From: Alphaproteobacteria bacterium
GTDB taxonomy: Bacteria > Pseudomonadota > Alphaproteobacteria > Micavibrionales > Micavibrionaceae
Direction: 5' to 3'
Length of the DNA: 64,000 nt
NCBI GenBank assembly: GCA_030427385.1
Contig: JAUHWR010000001.1
Location: forward strand, 310,001-374,000
Shown here: one piece after another, positions 55,875-64,000 of the stretch
Layout: the number at the start of each line of letters is the position of its first letter
How positions within the stretch are numbered: the first letter of the stretch is position 1
Made by a program: the position numbers and the translations under genes
The notes under the pieces: generated by a model
The model's input: the letters and a program-made list of their open reading frames with translations, nothing else
Database searches by the model: none
Told to the model about the DNA's origin: nothing

Positions 55875-56734
55875 ATCTTTGGTAAATACCCCCCATTGAC
55901 CGCCGAGTCATAATCCATTTTGTTTTTTCCATCGGGTTGCACCATGTCAAAAACAAGTTTGTCATTTTCCACATGTGCTTTCAGAATTTTAACGCGCCCC
56001 TTTAAGCCATTAATATACGTGCCGGGCCAGGGGTTAAGCGCGCGAATTTGTTGGTCAATTTCCTTTGGAGATGCGTTTGGATCTATGTAGCCATCCTCTT
56101 TGCTGAGTAGGGGGGCATAAGTCATAGAAGCGTTATCTTGCGCTATGGAGTTAAGATGATGATTGGTATGCAGATCATTTAAAACTTGCAAAATCATATC
56201 GCCGCCCATATTGGCAAGCTGGTCATGTAGATCTTGTGCCGTTGTTGTTTCCGTGATCGGGGTGGATTGTTTTAAAATCATCGGGCCAGTATCCAAACCG
56301 CGTTCCATTTGCATAATGGTGTTGCCGCTTTCGCTATCCCCTTTCCAGATAGCATGCTGGATGGGGGATGCCCCGCGCCAGCGTGGAAGGAGGGAGCCAT
56401 GGATATTTAAACAGCCATGCTTTGGCGCATCCAAAATGGCTTGCGGTAAAATCAGCCCATAGGCGGCGACAACGGCAATATCTGCCTGTAAGTTTGAAAA
56501 GGCTTCTTTATCATCGTTATTTTTAAAATTTACAGGATGAAAGACAGGAATGTTATTTGCGTCTGCGGTTTCATGGATGGGGGACTTTTGAATTTGATGG
56601 CCACGTCCCTTTGGGCGGGGTGGTTGCGTGTAAACAGCAATCACATTATGCATGGACCCAATCAAGGCTTGCAGCGCGGGAACGGCAAAATCGGGCGTCC
56701 CCATAAAAATGATTTTAAGGGGGGCTGTGCTCAT
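55871..56734 (-). CDS. fmt: Methionyl-tRNA formyltransferase
   Basis: Fmt formylates initiator Met-tRNA. FMGTPDFAVPALQAL starts the protein, the catalytic NIHGSLLPRWRGASPIQHAI is intact, and the C-terminal OB-like domain begins near residue 210. Length of 287 residues is slightly short of the usual 310. It overlaps def by four bases. Confidence 0.96.
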   Translation of the reverse strand: MSTAPLKIIFMGTPDFAVPALQALIGSMHNVIAVYTQPPRPKGRGHQIQKSPIHETADANNIPVFHPVNFKNNDDKEAFSNLQADIAVVAAYGLILPQAILDAPKHGCLNIHGSLLPRWRGASPIQHAIWKGDSESGNTIMQMERGLDTGPMILKQSTPITETTTAQDLHDQLANMGGDMILQVLNDLHTNHHLNSIAQDNASMTYAPLLSKEDGYIDPNASPKEIDQQIRALNPWPGTYINGLKGRVKILKAHVENDKLVFDMVQPDGKNKMDYDSAVNGGYLPKI

Positions 56735-57306
56735 AAGATCTTATTTTGTTTTTTAAATTTTTTAATGATCATATTTCGTTTCAGGCTGGAGATATGGTCG
56801 ATAAACAAAATGCCATTTAAATGATCCAATTCATGCTGAACGCAATGGGAATGTAGGCCATGGCTGTCAATTTCATGGTGCTTTCCCTGCTCATCCATGA
56901 ATTTGACCTTGATATGTGCGGGGCGGATAACGTTAGCAAAGTGACCGGGAATCGAAAGGCAGCCTTCCTCATAGACGGATTTTTCTTCCGATTTCCATGT
57001 AATTTCGGGGTTGATCATAAATTGCGGGGCGTTGATTTCCTCTTCGGTTTCTGCGCCGCGCTCAATGGTTTTAACTCCGTTTTTAACCTCGCCGAATTGC
57101 CACATACTATCCGGTACATCAACAATCATCACGCGATTTAAGATGGCAACCTGATTGGCGGCAAGTCCAATCCCGCCGGCATCTTGCAGGGCTTCATGCA
57201 TGCGGGTAATTTGGTTTTTGATATCAGATGACACAATGTCAACAGGTTGCGCCACCTGTTTTAAAACAGGATCGGGGATAGTAATGATTTCGTATGGTGT
57301 CGGCAT
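56731..57306 (-). CDS. def: Peptide deformylase
   Basis: Def removes the N-formyl group from new proteins. The three metal motifs are present: GGIGLAANQV, YEEGCLSIPG and VQHELDHLNGILFID. The 191-residue length is normal. It is the first gene of the def-fmt-truA unit, so formylation and deformylation enzymes are made together. Confidence 0.96.
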   Translation of the reverse strand: MPTPYEIITIPDPVLKQVAQPVDIVSSDIKNQITRMHEALQDAGGIGLAANQVAILNRVMIVDVPDSMWQFGEVKNGVKTIERGAETEEEINAPQFMINPEITWKSEEKSVYEEGCLSIPGHFANVIRPAHIKVKFMDEQGKHHEIDSHGLHSHCVQHELDHLNGILFIDHISSLKRNMIIKKFKKQNKIL

Positions 57307-57348
57307 ACTTTACTCGTAATGATTTGAGGCGAAAGCGTCAAGTAAATG

Positions 57349-58587
57349 TCATTTACTGTTCAATTTGGTAATATTGCCCGAATGATGTTCCTCAATTTCC
57401 GGAGCCGTTAAAATTTTGGACGTGACATCAAGCGCTTCGGGAGCATCCAGACTTTTACTTTCCGGCGCAGCGTGTAATTCTTCAAATTTACGAGCGGTGA
57501 CCAGAACGCGGTTTTCAAGGGAGGAGACAGCTTTATTATAATTGGTCGTCGCGGCACCTAAGCTTTTGCCAACTGCGCCCATATGACCGGCAAAGATAGA
57601 AATGCGTTCATATAATTCGCGCCCAAGCGCAGAGATGGCCTTCGCATTTTCCGCGAGTTGTTCTTGTCGCCACCCATACATGACGGCTTTTAATAGGGAA
57701 ATAAGCGTTGTCGGGGTGGCAGGGATCACCTTTTGATCAACGCCAAATTCAATCAAGGAAGGATCACGCTCCAGCGCCGCACTGAAATAGCTTTCCCCCG
57801 GCAGGAACATCACCACAAATTCGGGGCTATCAAATTTTTCATGATAGGATTTCAAACCTAACGATTTCATATGATCGCGGACATGCCGTGCGTGCCGATC
57901 AAGATGGCGTTTACGCTCCTCTTCATTATTATCTTCTTTCATGGCATCCAGATAGGCCTCAATCGGGGCTTTGGAATCGATAATAATTTTTTTGCCATCC
58001 GATAGATTAACAACGACATCCGGACGCAATGATCCGTGTTCATGTTTGGTTGATACCTGTGTTTGGTAATGCACCCCTTCCCGCAGGCCGGCCATCTCCA
58101 GACAGCGTTGTAATTGCATTTCGCCCCATTGCCCACGCGTAGAGGGTGAGCGCAAGGCAGAAACGAGGGTTGAGGTTTCCTGACGTAATCTTTGTTGATC
58201 TTCGCTCATATTTTGAACATGGGCGCGCAGTTCGCTGTAGGCGGATAGGCGTGCACGCTCCAATCCTTGTAATTTTTCATCCATGGTTTTAAGCGCAAGA
58301 TTAACCGGATCAACCAGAGCGGCAATCTCCTTTTTTCGTGAGTCGAGATCAAGGTTGCCTTCGCTTTGTGATTGTTTCAGGCGTTGTTCGGCCAGCTGTA
58401 AAAACGCCTCATTTGATTGTTTTAGCGCTTCTTGTGCCGCCATTGAAAATGTCTGACGTGCGCTATTACGCCAAAAGAGTAGGATTAATAACGGGATTAA
58501 ACCAATGAATAGCCCGATCAGCATGGACGGCATATCAAAAGTTAAGTTTGCAATATCAGTATCGGCGAGTCGGATGTTCATAGTCAT
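57349..58587 (-). CDS. rmuC: DNA recombination protein RmuC homologue
   Basis: One N-terminal membrane helix (about 20-40) is followed by a coiled coil and the RmuC nuclease-like domain: [71 protein letters not shown]. RmuC limits inversions at short repeats in E. coli. The length is normal at 412 residues. Confidence 0.93.
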   Translation of the reverse strand: MTMNIRLADTDIANLTFDMPSMLIGLFIGLIPLLILLFWRNSARQTFSMAAQEALKQSNEAFLQLAEQRLKQSQSEGNLDLDSRKKEIAALVDPVNLALKTMDEKLQGLERARLSAYSELRAHVQNMSEDQQRLRQETSTLVSALRSPSTRGQWGEMQLQRCLEMAGLREGVHYQTQVSTKHEHGSLRPDVVVNLSDGKKIIIDSKAPIEAYLDAMKEDNNEEERKRHLDRHARHVRDHMKSLGLKSYHEKFDSPEFVVMFLPGESYFSAALERDPSLIEFGVDQKVIPATPTTLISLLKAVMYGWRQEQLAENAKAISALGRELYERISIFAGHMGAVGKSLGAATTNYNKAVSSLENRVLVTARKFEELHAAPESKSLDAPEALDVTSKILTAPEIEEHHSGNITKLNSK

Positions 58588-58679
58588 AGCCTAGCACAAA
58601 ATACATGTTCCGCAAATGTTCTTTTTGGGGTGTTTTGATGATAAAACTTTTGATTGGGGGCGGGAATTATGCTTTTATC

Positions 58680-60587
58680 ATGCTCATGCAAAATACACAG
58701 ACAAAAATGGACCCCATGCGTAAATATACCCCTGATGAGCTTCGTCATTCTTATCTAAATCATATGAAAAAAAGTAACGGATCGGTGATTGTGCCGTCCG
58801 CCAGTGTATTGCCGGAAAATGATCCCAGTACTTTATTTACAGGCAGTGGGATGCAACCAATGGTGCCGTACTTGCTGGGTGAAAAGCATCCGATGGGGAA
58901 TGATATTGTCAATATTCAAAAATGCGTGCGTACGATTGATATTGAAGAAGTCGGCGATAATTCCCACCTGACATTTTTTGAGATGATGGGGCGTTGGGAA
59001 TTGGGCGCGGATCCGTCAAATTACAAGCAAAAACAAATCGAGAGTATTTGGGATTGGCAAGTTAATGAGCTTGGGTTAGACCCGCATTATTTGTATATCA
59101 GTGTTTATAAGGGTAATGCCGATTTGGATATTCCGCGTGATGATACGGCCATTCAGGCATGGACAAAGCTGTTTCAAAGCGTTGGTATTGATCCAAAGGT
59201 TGAGGAGGAGCCGGAGACATATGGATTGTCACGCGGCGGCCGCATTTTTGTGTATGACGAATCTGAAAATTGGTGGAGCCGGGTGGGACATCCGAAAAAC
59301 ATGCCGGTCGGGGAGCCGGGCGGCCCCGATAGTGAGATGTTTTTTGACTTTGAGCCGGATGGCGATCCGAAAGATCACCCCGCAACAGATACGCCGAGAT
59401 TTTTAGAGATTGGGAATAATGTTTTCATGTCCCATAAGCGTGAAGAGAGTGGCTTTCAGCCGTTAAAAGCGCCGAATATTGATTATGGCGGCGGGTTGGA
59501 GCGTGTTGCCGCGGCGTTGAATCGTGATCCGGATATTTATCTGACGGCTTTTTTTGCCAGCCCGATTCAAAAGCTAACGGAACTGACCGGAAAAACATAT
59601 ACAGACGCGATGCGTGAGTTCCGCATTATTCTTGACCATGTGCGTGCGGCAACGTTTTTAATTGCCGATGGCGCCGTACCAAGCAATGTAGATGCAGGAT
59701 ATATCACGCGCCGTATTATGCGCCGTGCCATTCGCGTCGCGCGTAAGTTGGGTATTCATGATAAATTTATGACCGAGTTATCGGAAATTTTTATTGATGA
59801 AGCAACGGCCTATCCGGAATTGACAAGTATTAAGGCGCAAATTTTATCTATCGTGGACGGCGAGGAAGATAAATTCCAGAAAACATTGCTGAGCGGTGAG
59901 CGGGAAATTCAAAAACATTTGGAACAGCATCAAAATGTGACCGGCGCAGATGCCTTTTATTTCTATGAAACTTATGGTTTTCCGTTGGAATTAACGCGGG
60001 AACTATTGGAGGAAAGTGGTAAGGCAATTACAGCGCCCGAAGGATTTGAAGATGCCATGAAACAGCATGCGGATAAAAGCCGCACTGCGGCCGCAGGTAA
60101 ATTTCAAGGCGGTTTGGCGGATCACAGTGAAAAAACAACCGCCCTGCATACGGCGACGCATTTAATGTTAGCCGGATTGCGTGAAGTTTTGGGAACGCAT
60201 GTTCACCAAAAAGGTAGTAATATCACGCCAGAGCGGATCAGGTTTGATTTTAGTCATGATGCGAAAATGACCGATGAAGAAAAACAAAAAGTTGAGGCAT
60301 ATGTGAATGCCGCCATTCAAGCAGACGCCAAAATGACCATGCGTGAAATTCCAAAGCAGGATGCCATGGATGCAGGGATTGAGGGGAGTTTCTGGGAGAA
60401 ATATCCGGATATTGTCAAGGTGTATCGCTTTGAAGATAGTAGCGGCAAAAATTGGAGCGAGGAGCTATGCGGCGGGCCGCATGCGGAGAGTACGGGCGCG
60501 CCTTTGTTAGCGTTCGGATCGTTTAGAATTAAAAAAGAAGAGAGCAGTTCCAGTGGTGTGCGCCGCATCAAAGCGGTTTTGGATTAA
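58680..60587 (+). CDS. alaS: Alanyl-tRNA synthetase, short form lacking the C-Ala domain
   Basis: The protein has a class II catalytic domain, with SVLPENDPSTLFTGSGMQPMVPYLLG, a tRNA-recognition domain and the editing domain zinc motif (HTATHLM and CGGPHAES). It ends right after the editing domain at GVRRIKAVLD. Normal bacterial AlaRS is about 875 residues because of the extra C-Ala/DHHA1 domain; this one has about 635. The N-terminal wording (VPYLLGEKHPMG) is like that of short enzymes in some candidate phyla. The start is uncertain: the frame opens at 58605, but that leaves 17 bases to the divergent rmuC, and homologues begin near MRKYTPDEL. Confidence 0.85.
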   Translation: MLMQNTQTKMDPMRKYTPDELRHSYLNHMKKSNGSVIVPSASVLPENDPSTLFTGSGMQPMVPYLLGEKHPMGNDIVNIQKCVRTIDIEEVGDNSHLTFFEMMGRWELGADPSNYKQKQIESIWDWQVNELGLDPHYLYISVYKGNADLDIPRDDTAIQAWTKLFQSVGIDPKVEEEPETYGLSRGGRIFVYDESENWWSRVGHPKNMPVGEPGGPDSEMFFDFEPDGDPKDHPATDTPRFLEIGNNVFMSHKREESGFQPLKAPNIDYGGGLERVAAALNRDPDIYLTAFFASPIQKLTELTGKTYTDAMREFRIILDHVRAATFLIADGAVPSNVDAGYITRRIMRRAIRVARKLGIHDKFMTELSEIFIDEATAYPELTSIKAQILSIVDGEEDKFQKTLLSGEREIQKHLEQHQNVTGADAFYFYETYGFPLELTRELLEESGKAITAPEGFEDAMKQHADKSRTAAAGKFQGGLADHSEKTTALHTATHLMLAGLREVLGTHVHQKGSNITPERIRFDFSHDAKMTDEEKQKVEAYVNAAIQADAKMTMREIPKQDAMDAGIEGSFWEKYPDIVKVYRFEDSSGKNWSEELCGGPHAESTGAPLLAFGSFRIKKEESSSSGVRRIKAVLD

Positions 60588-60590
60588 GGT

Positions 60591-61124
60591 GTGATTACTC
60601 GCAGCTACATATTCAAGTGTTGTTTGATCGCTATTTTTATATGTGTTCCCGCGCAAGCAATCGCGAAAAATTATCTGCAGAGCTATATTGAAAATCCGAA
60701 GATGGTCGGGCAGGGACGCTTGCATTTATTTTTTAGTGATCTTTATGAAGCGCGTTTATATGCGGAAAATGGTGTGTATGATAAAAAGGCGCCTTTTGCG
60801 CTTCAATTAAAATATTTACGGGCCATATCAAAAGAAAAAATTATTGACCGTATATTAGATGAAATGTCTGCACAGGGCATTGATGATGATGAGGTGTTGG
60901 AGCGCTGGCGTAATGATATGCTGGAGATATTCCCAGATATAAAAAAGGGATCTACATTATCGGGGTTATATACCCCCCAGCAAAGCGTGGTTTTTTTTAA
61001 AGACGGAAAATTGATTGGAGAGAGCGCGGATCAGGATTTTGCCAGAGCATATTTTAATATCTGGCTACGGGAAGATGCATCAGATCCGGAATTACGCCGC
61101 GCATTATTGAGTATCAGTGAGTAA
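60591..61124 (+). CDS. Chalcone isomerase-like exported protein
   Basis: The 177-residue protein starts with GTG three bases after alaS and has a signal peptide (LIAIFICVPAQAIA). The rest resembles the bacterial Chalcone_3 group: FFSDLYEARLYAENGVYD, FALQLKYLRAISKEKIIDRILDEM, YTPQQSVVFFKDGKLIGE and ARAYFNIWLRED. No plant-type chalcone chemistry is implied. It probably shares the alaS message. Confidence 0.82.
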   Translation: MITRSYIFKCCLIAIFICVPAQAIAKNYLQSYIENPKMVGQGRLHLFFSDLYEARLYAENGVYDKKAPFALQLKYLRAISKEKIIDRILDEMSAQGIDDDEVLERWRNDMLEIFPDIKKGSTLSGLYTPQQSVVFFKDGKLIGESADQDFARAYFNIWLREDASDPELRRALLSISE

Positions 61125-61151
61125 TATATATTCTTAAATGAGCGAACATAA

Positions 61152-61180
61152 AAAAACCGGGGATTTCTTCCCCGGTTTTT
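61152..61180. terminator. Bidirectional intrinsic terminator
   Basis: A 12-bp stem (AAAAACCGGGGA with TCCCCGGTTTTT) closes a 5-base loop and has T runs on both strands. It lies 27 bases after the chalcone-like gene on the plus strand and 34 after the flagellin stop on the minus strand, so it can end both transcripts. Confidence 0.9.
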
Positions 61181-61214
61181 CTTATTAGAACTAAAATTTT
61201 TAAATCGTAGTCTA

Positions 61215-62882
61215 TTAGAATAGACGTAGAACTGACTGCTGTGACTGTGAGGCCAATGACAGGGATGTAACACCCAACTGCTGACGTGTTTGCAGAGCCA
61301 AAAGGTTTGCACCTTCTTCGTTCTGATCTGCTACGGTCAGGTCATCTGCACCGGCTTCAAGAGTATTAATTGTCTGCTCTGTGAAGTCACGACGTGTTTG
61401 GATGATTGACAAGCTGTTTGCCAGTGAGGAACCGAAGCTTCTGACTGATGTCAAGGCATCACGAACCGCAGCGGATGCTTCTTCGACGATGGTCGAGTTA
61501 GCAAACGTTGTTGCTGTCAAGCCAAGTCCGCCGGAGGAGAAATCCCCACCATTAACGGTCAATGAGCTGGTGCGGTCTTCATTGAAGAACGTTGTAAGAT
61601 TATCGCTTTTAAGAAGGTTTGTACCACGGTAGCTGGCGTCAATAACCAAACGGTCAATCTGGTTCCGGATTTCGTTATAATCCGAAGCAAGGCTTTCAAC
61701 CGCTGATGAACTTGTACTGAAGGCATATAGGCGATCCTGCGCGTTACCAGCACCAGTTTGAGCCAGTGGATCAAAGTTCGCAGAGTCGTAACCAAATCCA
61801 ACGTTAAACGTTGTTGCCGCAGCACCATCAACACGGATCTCAACATTATCTGTATCACCTGAGATTGATTTAATGCTGATTTGACCATTTTTCGCATCAA
61901 AGCTGGCTTCAATCAAATCGTTGACAGCTGTTGAAGAGTTAATAGAATCTATAACATCTTGGAATGTATCACCGGCAGCGATTGTGTAAGTCACCGTAGA
62001 TGCGGCCGCATCGTTCACAGCAAAGGCAATGGTATCACCAGCCTGTAAGCCATCAACAATGTTTGTTCCATCAACATCTTGATATGTACCTGTGATTAAA
62101 TCACCAGCTTCAATTAAGTCGCCGTCTGCTTCATAAATGGAGCGAGAAGTGATCGTGTCACCGGCAACAATTGTAGCAGCGGCTTGCGTGCCACCTGCGC
62201 CATCTTCTTCATCAGAGAAGAAGTTACCAAGACCAAGAGCCTGGAATTCAGCAAGAGTTACGTCGGCACCGCCTTCAATACGGAATGAACGACCATCTTT
62301 ACTGTTAATGTTCAAGTAGCCTTCTTTAGTAACTTCGGCTGAAATTTCTTCATCCTGGTTATCTGCGAAAGCATTTTGAATTTTAGCAGCAAGAGATTCG
62401 GCTGTATCGCCTGTATTTACCGTAATTGTTTCGGTAATCGCAAGGCCATCATCGCCAACTGTATTGATTGTGAACTGGTCACCATCAGCAATACCAATGG
62501 CAGCAACAGTAAGATCCGTTACATTACTTAGATCAACGTTACCAACGGCACGGGCCTGACCTTCAGACGCAGCAAGTAGGTCACGTGCGGACTGAACAAC
62601 CGAATCAGCCTGCTCAACCAATTTGGTCAAAGCAGAAATACCTTTATCGGCAGCTTCAATTGCTCTGATCGACTGACCAATACCATCAAGCAGACGATTT
62701 AAGTCTGATGCACGGTTGTTCAATGATTGTGAAGCAAAAAAGTTTTGTGGATTATCCAGAGCACTATTGACTTTCAAGCCGGTCGCAAGACGAAGCTGTG
62801 TCACATCAATATTACGTTGTGTATTCTGGAGTGAGAGTAGATTGGAGCGCAACGCGCCCGATAGTACGACATCACTAGACAT
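61215..62882 (-). CDS. fliC: Flagellin
   Basis: The 555-residue filament subunit has conserved N- and C-terminal helices (VLSGALRSNLLSLQNTQRN; EGANLLALQTRQQLGVTSLSL, ending LRLF). The variable region (about 118-395) is built from two hook-IN-like repeats. Copy one is about 125-205 (GDQFTIN ... GDTAESLAAKIQNAF ... ISAEVTKEGYLNI). Copy two is about 277-353 (GDTIAFAV ... GDTFQDVIDSIN ... IEASFDAKNGQISI). The N-terminus matches the LamG flagellin at 38 of 50 residues. AGGAAAGGAAACT precedes the ATG. Export by the flagellar apparatus is expected. Confidence 0.95.
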   Translation of the reverse strand: MSSDVVLSGALRSNLLSLQNTQRNIDVTQLRLATGLKVNSALDNPQNFFASQSLNNRASDLNRLLDGIGQSIRAIEAADKGISALTKLVEQADSVVQSARDLLAASEGQARAVGNVDLSNVTDLTVAAIGIADGDQFTINTVGDDGLAITETITVNTGDTAESLAAKIQNAFADNQDEEISAEVTKEGYLNINSKDGRSFRIEGGADVTLAEFQALGLGNFFSDEEDGAGGTQAAATIVAGDTITSRSIYEADGDLIEAGDLITGTYQDVDGTNIVDGLQAGDTIAFAVNDAAASTVTYTIAAGDTFQDVIDSINSSTAVNDLIEASFDAKNGQISIKSISGDTDNVEIRVDGAAATTFNVGFGYDSANFDPLAQTGAGNAQDRLYAFSTSSSAVESLASDYNEIRNQIDRLVIDASYRGTNLLKSDNLTTFFNEDRTSSLTVNGGDFSSGGLGLTATTFANSTIVEEASAAVRDALTSVRSFGSSLANSLSIIQTRRDFTEQTINTLEAGADDLTVADQNEEGANLLALQTRQQLGVTSLSLASQSQQSVLRLF

Positions 62883-62954
62883 AATAGTTTCCTTTCCTAG
62901 GTTACTTTATAAGTATGTTAATGGCTCCATACTGGAACCGGTTAATATAATATT

Positions 62955-62984
62955 ATTATATCAGAGTTATTAAGAAGGTGTTAA
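62955..62984 (-). promoter_or_regulatory. Sigma-70-type promoter of the second flagellin
   Basis: On the minus strand TTAACA and TATAAT are separated by 18 bases, a close match to the -35 and -10 consensus. The -10 is embedded in a 17-base AT palindrome (62945-62961) that could be an operator. I found no sigma-54 or sigma-28 consensus in this gap. Confidence 0.6.
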
Positions 62985-63017
62985 GAGAAAAGTTGTTTTC
63001 TTAAATTTTTAATGCAA

Positions 63018-63956
63018 TCAGCCTTTATTTGAGCGTGGATGCGCCTTTTTGTGAATCGCTATTAATTCAGCGGCGTTTACTTCTGTATATCTTTGTGTTG
63101 TAGAGAGTGAGGCGTGACCCAGTAAATCCTGGATTTCCCGCAAATTTGCGCCGTTTTGTAATAAGTGCGTGGCAAAGCTGTGGCGCAATGCGTGCGGCGT
63201 TGTTGTTTCCGGTAGTCCCAAAGAAATTCTGGTTTGGCGCATTGTGCGCTGGGCAACGCCCTGATTTAATCGCGGACTTTTTTGCCCCGGGAATAAGGGG
63301 GCTTGTGGGTTTGTACGATTGGGATGATAGGATAAATAATCTTGAAGTATATTTTGAACGGAAGAAATTAAGGGGATTTGACGCTCCTTTTGTCCTTTCC
63401 CCATAACCCGTAAATATCCATGATCGCTAATGTCTTTAATATTTAAAGATAAGGCTTCTTGAATACGTATGCCACTGCCATATAATAAGGAAAAGAGGGC
63501 GTAATCGCGTAATGCAACCCAGTCGCCTTTTTCTTTCAAGCTATCAAGGATTTGAAAAATGCTGATCTCTCCAATAGGTTTGGGAAGTTTATGGGGGAGC
63601 TTTGGGCTGCGCAGTAAGCCAATGGCGGCATTGTGCATGTGGCCGTTTTTATCCAGCCAGTTGAGAAAATTTTTCACTCCGGATAGGCTGCGCGCGCGTG
63701 AGGAGTTTTTGAGGCCATCCATAGAACGGCGCGACATCCATGCGCGAAAATCACTCAAAGAAGAGGCAGATAAGCTGGAGAGGGAAACTTTTTCCTCCCG
63801 ATGGGAATATAGAAAATTTAAAAATGTGCTGACATCCTGCGCGTAGGCGCGGAATGTGTGTTTTGATACATGACGTTCAAAGCGCAAGTAATCATGCCAG
63901 TCTTTTATTTTTTGCGAGAGGTCCGCGCATACGCGTTCAGTCAGGGATATATCCAT
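63018..63956 (-). CDS. xerC: Tyrosine recombinase of the XerC/XerD type
   Basis: The 312-residue recombinase resolves chromosome dimers or acts in related site-specific recombination. N-terminal SAM-like core-binding domain (about 15-105), then the catalytic domain with the full R-K-H-R-H-Y set: GSGIRIQEAL, GKGQKERQIPL, HALRHSFATHLL, LLGHAS and TQRYT. The alphaproteobacterial Xer layout fits; XerC versus XerD cannot be settled here. Confidence 0.9.
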   Translation of the reverse strand: MDISLTERVCADLSQKIKDWHDYLRFERHVSKHTFRAYAQDVSTFLNFLYSHREEKVSLSSLSASSLSDFRAWMSRRSMDGLKNSSRARSLSGVKNFLNWLDKNGHMHNAAIGLLRSPKLPHKLPKPIGEISIFQILDSLKEKGDWVALRDYALFSLLYGSGIRIQEALSLNIKDISDHGYLRVMGKGQKERQIPLISSVQNILQDYLSYHPNRTNPQAPLFPGQKSPRLNQGVAQRTMRQTRISLGLPETTTPHALRHSFATHLLQNGANLREIQDLLGHASLSTTQRYTEVNAAELIAIHKKAHPRSNKG

Positions 63957-64000
63957 TGCACATATAGTATATCATCCATACATTTTGTGCCAAGTGATGT

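Noticed and set aside
57939-58136. Minus-strand 65-codon frame inside rmuC
   Set aside because: A frame shadow of rmuC; the rmuC reading has all family motifs.
58605-58679. In-frame N-terminal extension of alaS
   Set aside because: It would leave 17 bases to the divergent rmuC start and does not match the family N-terminus, although it cannot be excluded.

Overview
The window is a contiguous piece of a Gram-negative chromosome, almost certainly an alphaproteobacterium with fairly low GC. The support is the proS-lolC-lolD-dnaE neighbourhood with a short ProRS, the cca/DUF1285 pair, secD-secF followed by an Mth938-type gene, kdsB (Kdo lipopolysaccharide) and alphaproteobacterial-style flagellins. 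Combined flagellins and Dot/Icm-like genes make a Micavibrionales- or Rhodospirillales-like free-living or predatory/host-associated lineage a reasonable guess; that placement is inference. I saw no tRNA, rRNA, CRISPR array, insertion sequence or prophage. No stretch longer than about 300 bases lacks a gene.

Layout. 1-6.8 kb: a flagellin cut by the left edge that carries an inserted LamG/concanavalin-like domain and a sigma-54-type promoter; an orphan yejE; a perfect parS site; two unknown genes; an M20 amidohydrolase; a GNAT; kdsB and a thioesterase. 6.9-13.9 kb: small membrane and unknown genes, then the rpmH-rnpA-yidD-yidC-engB block on the minus strand with a DotI/IcmL-like gene wedged between rpmH and rnpA, then murI. 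14-19.7 kb: three overlapping GNAT genes plus an MFS transporter, a large protein with an HEYGH zincin motif, and mnmA. 19.8-30.2 kb: proS, an FMN reductase, a 20-bp perfect hairpin element, lolC, lolD, DUF2254, dnaE and smpB. 30.3-38.6 kb: a response regulator with a hybrid histidine kinase, DUF1285, cca, dnaJ, a small J-domain gene and dnaK.

38.8-43.5 kb: unknown genes, an ICMT-like methyltransferase, a SIMPL protein, Mth938-like, secF and secD. 43.6-52.1 kb: a minus-strand cluster that recalls the icmC-icmD-icmJ-icmB segment of type IVB secretion systems. It holds a multi-module DotE/DotP-like membrane protein, icmJ/dotN, the icmB/dotO ATPase, two small unknown genes and an 810-residue tandem-repeat protein. 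52.2-64 kb: DUF3108, FemAB-like, ion channel, PRC-barrel, truA-fmt-def, rmuC, a short alanyl-tRNA synthetase without the C-Ala domain, a chalcone-isomerase-like protein, a bidirectional terminator, a second flagellin and a Xer recombinase.

Most genes are housekeeping: protein export and membrane insertion, translation, protein folding, DNA replication. The accessory signal is concentrated in the LamG flagellin, the dispersed Dot/Icm-like parts with their unknown companions, the short AlaRS and the zincin-like protein.
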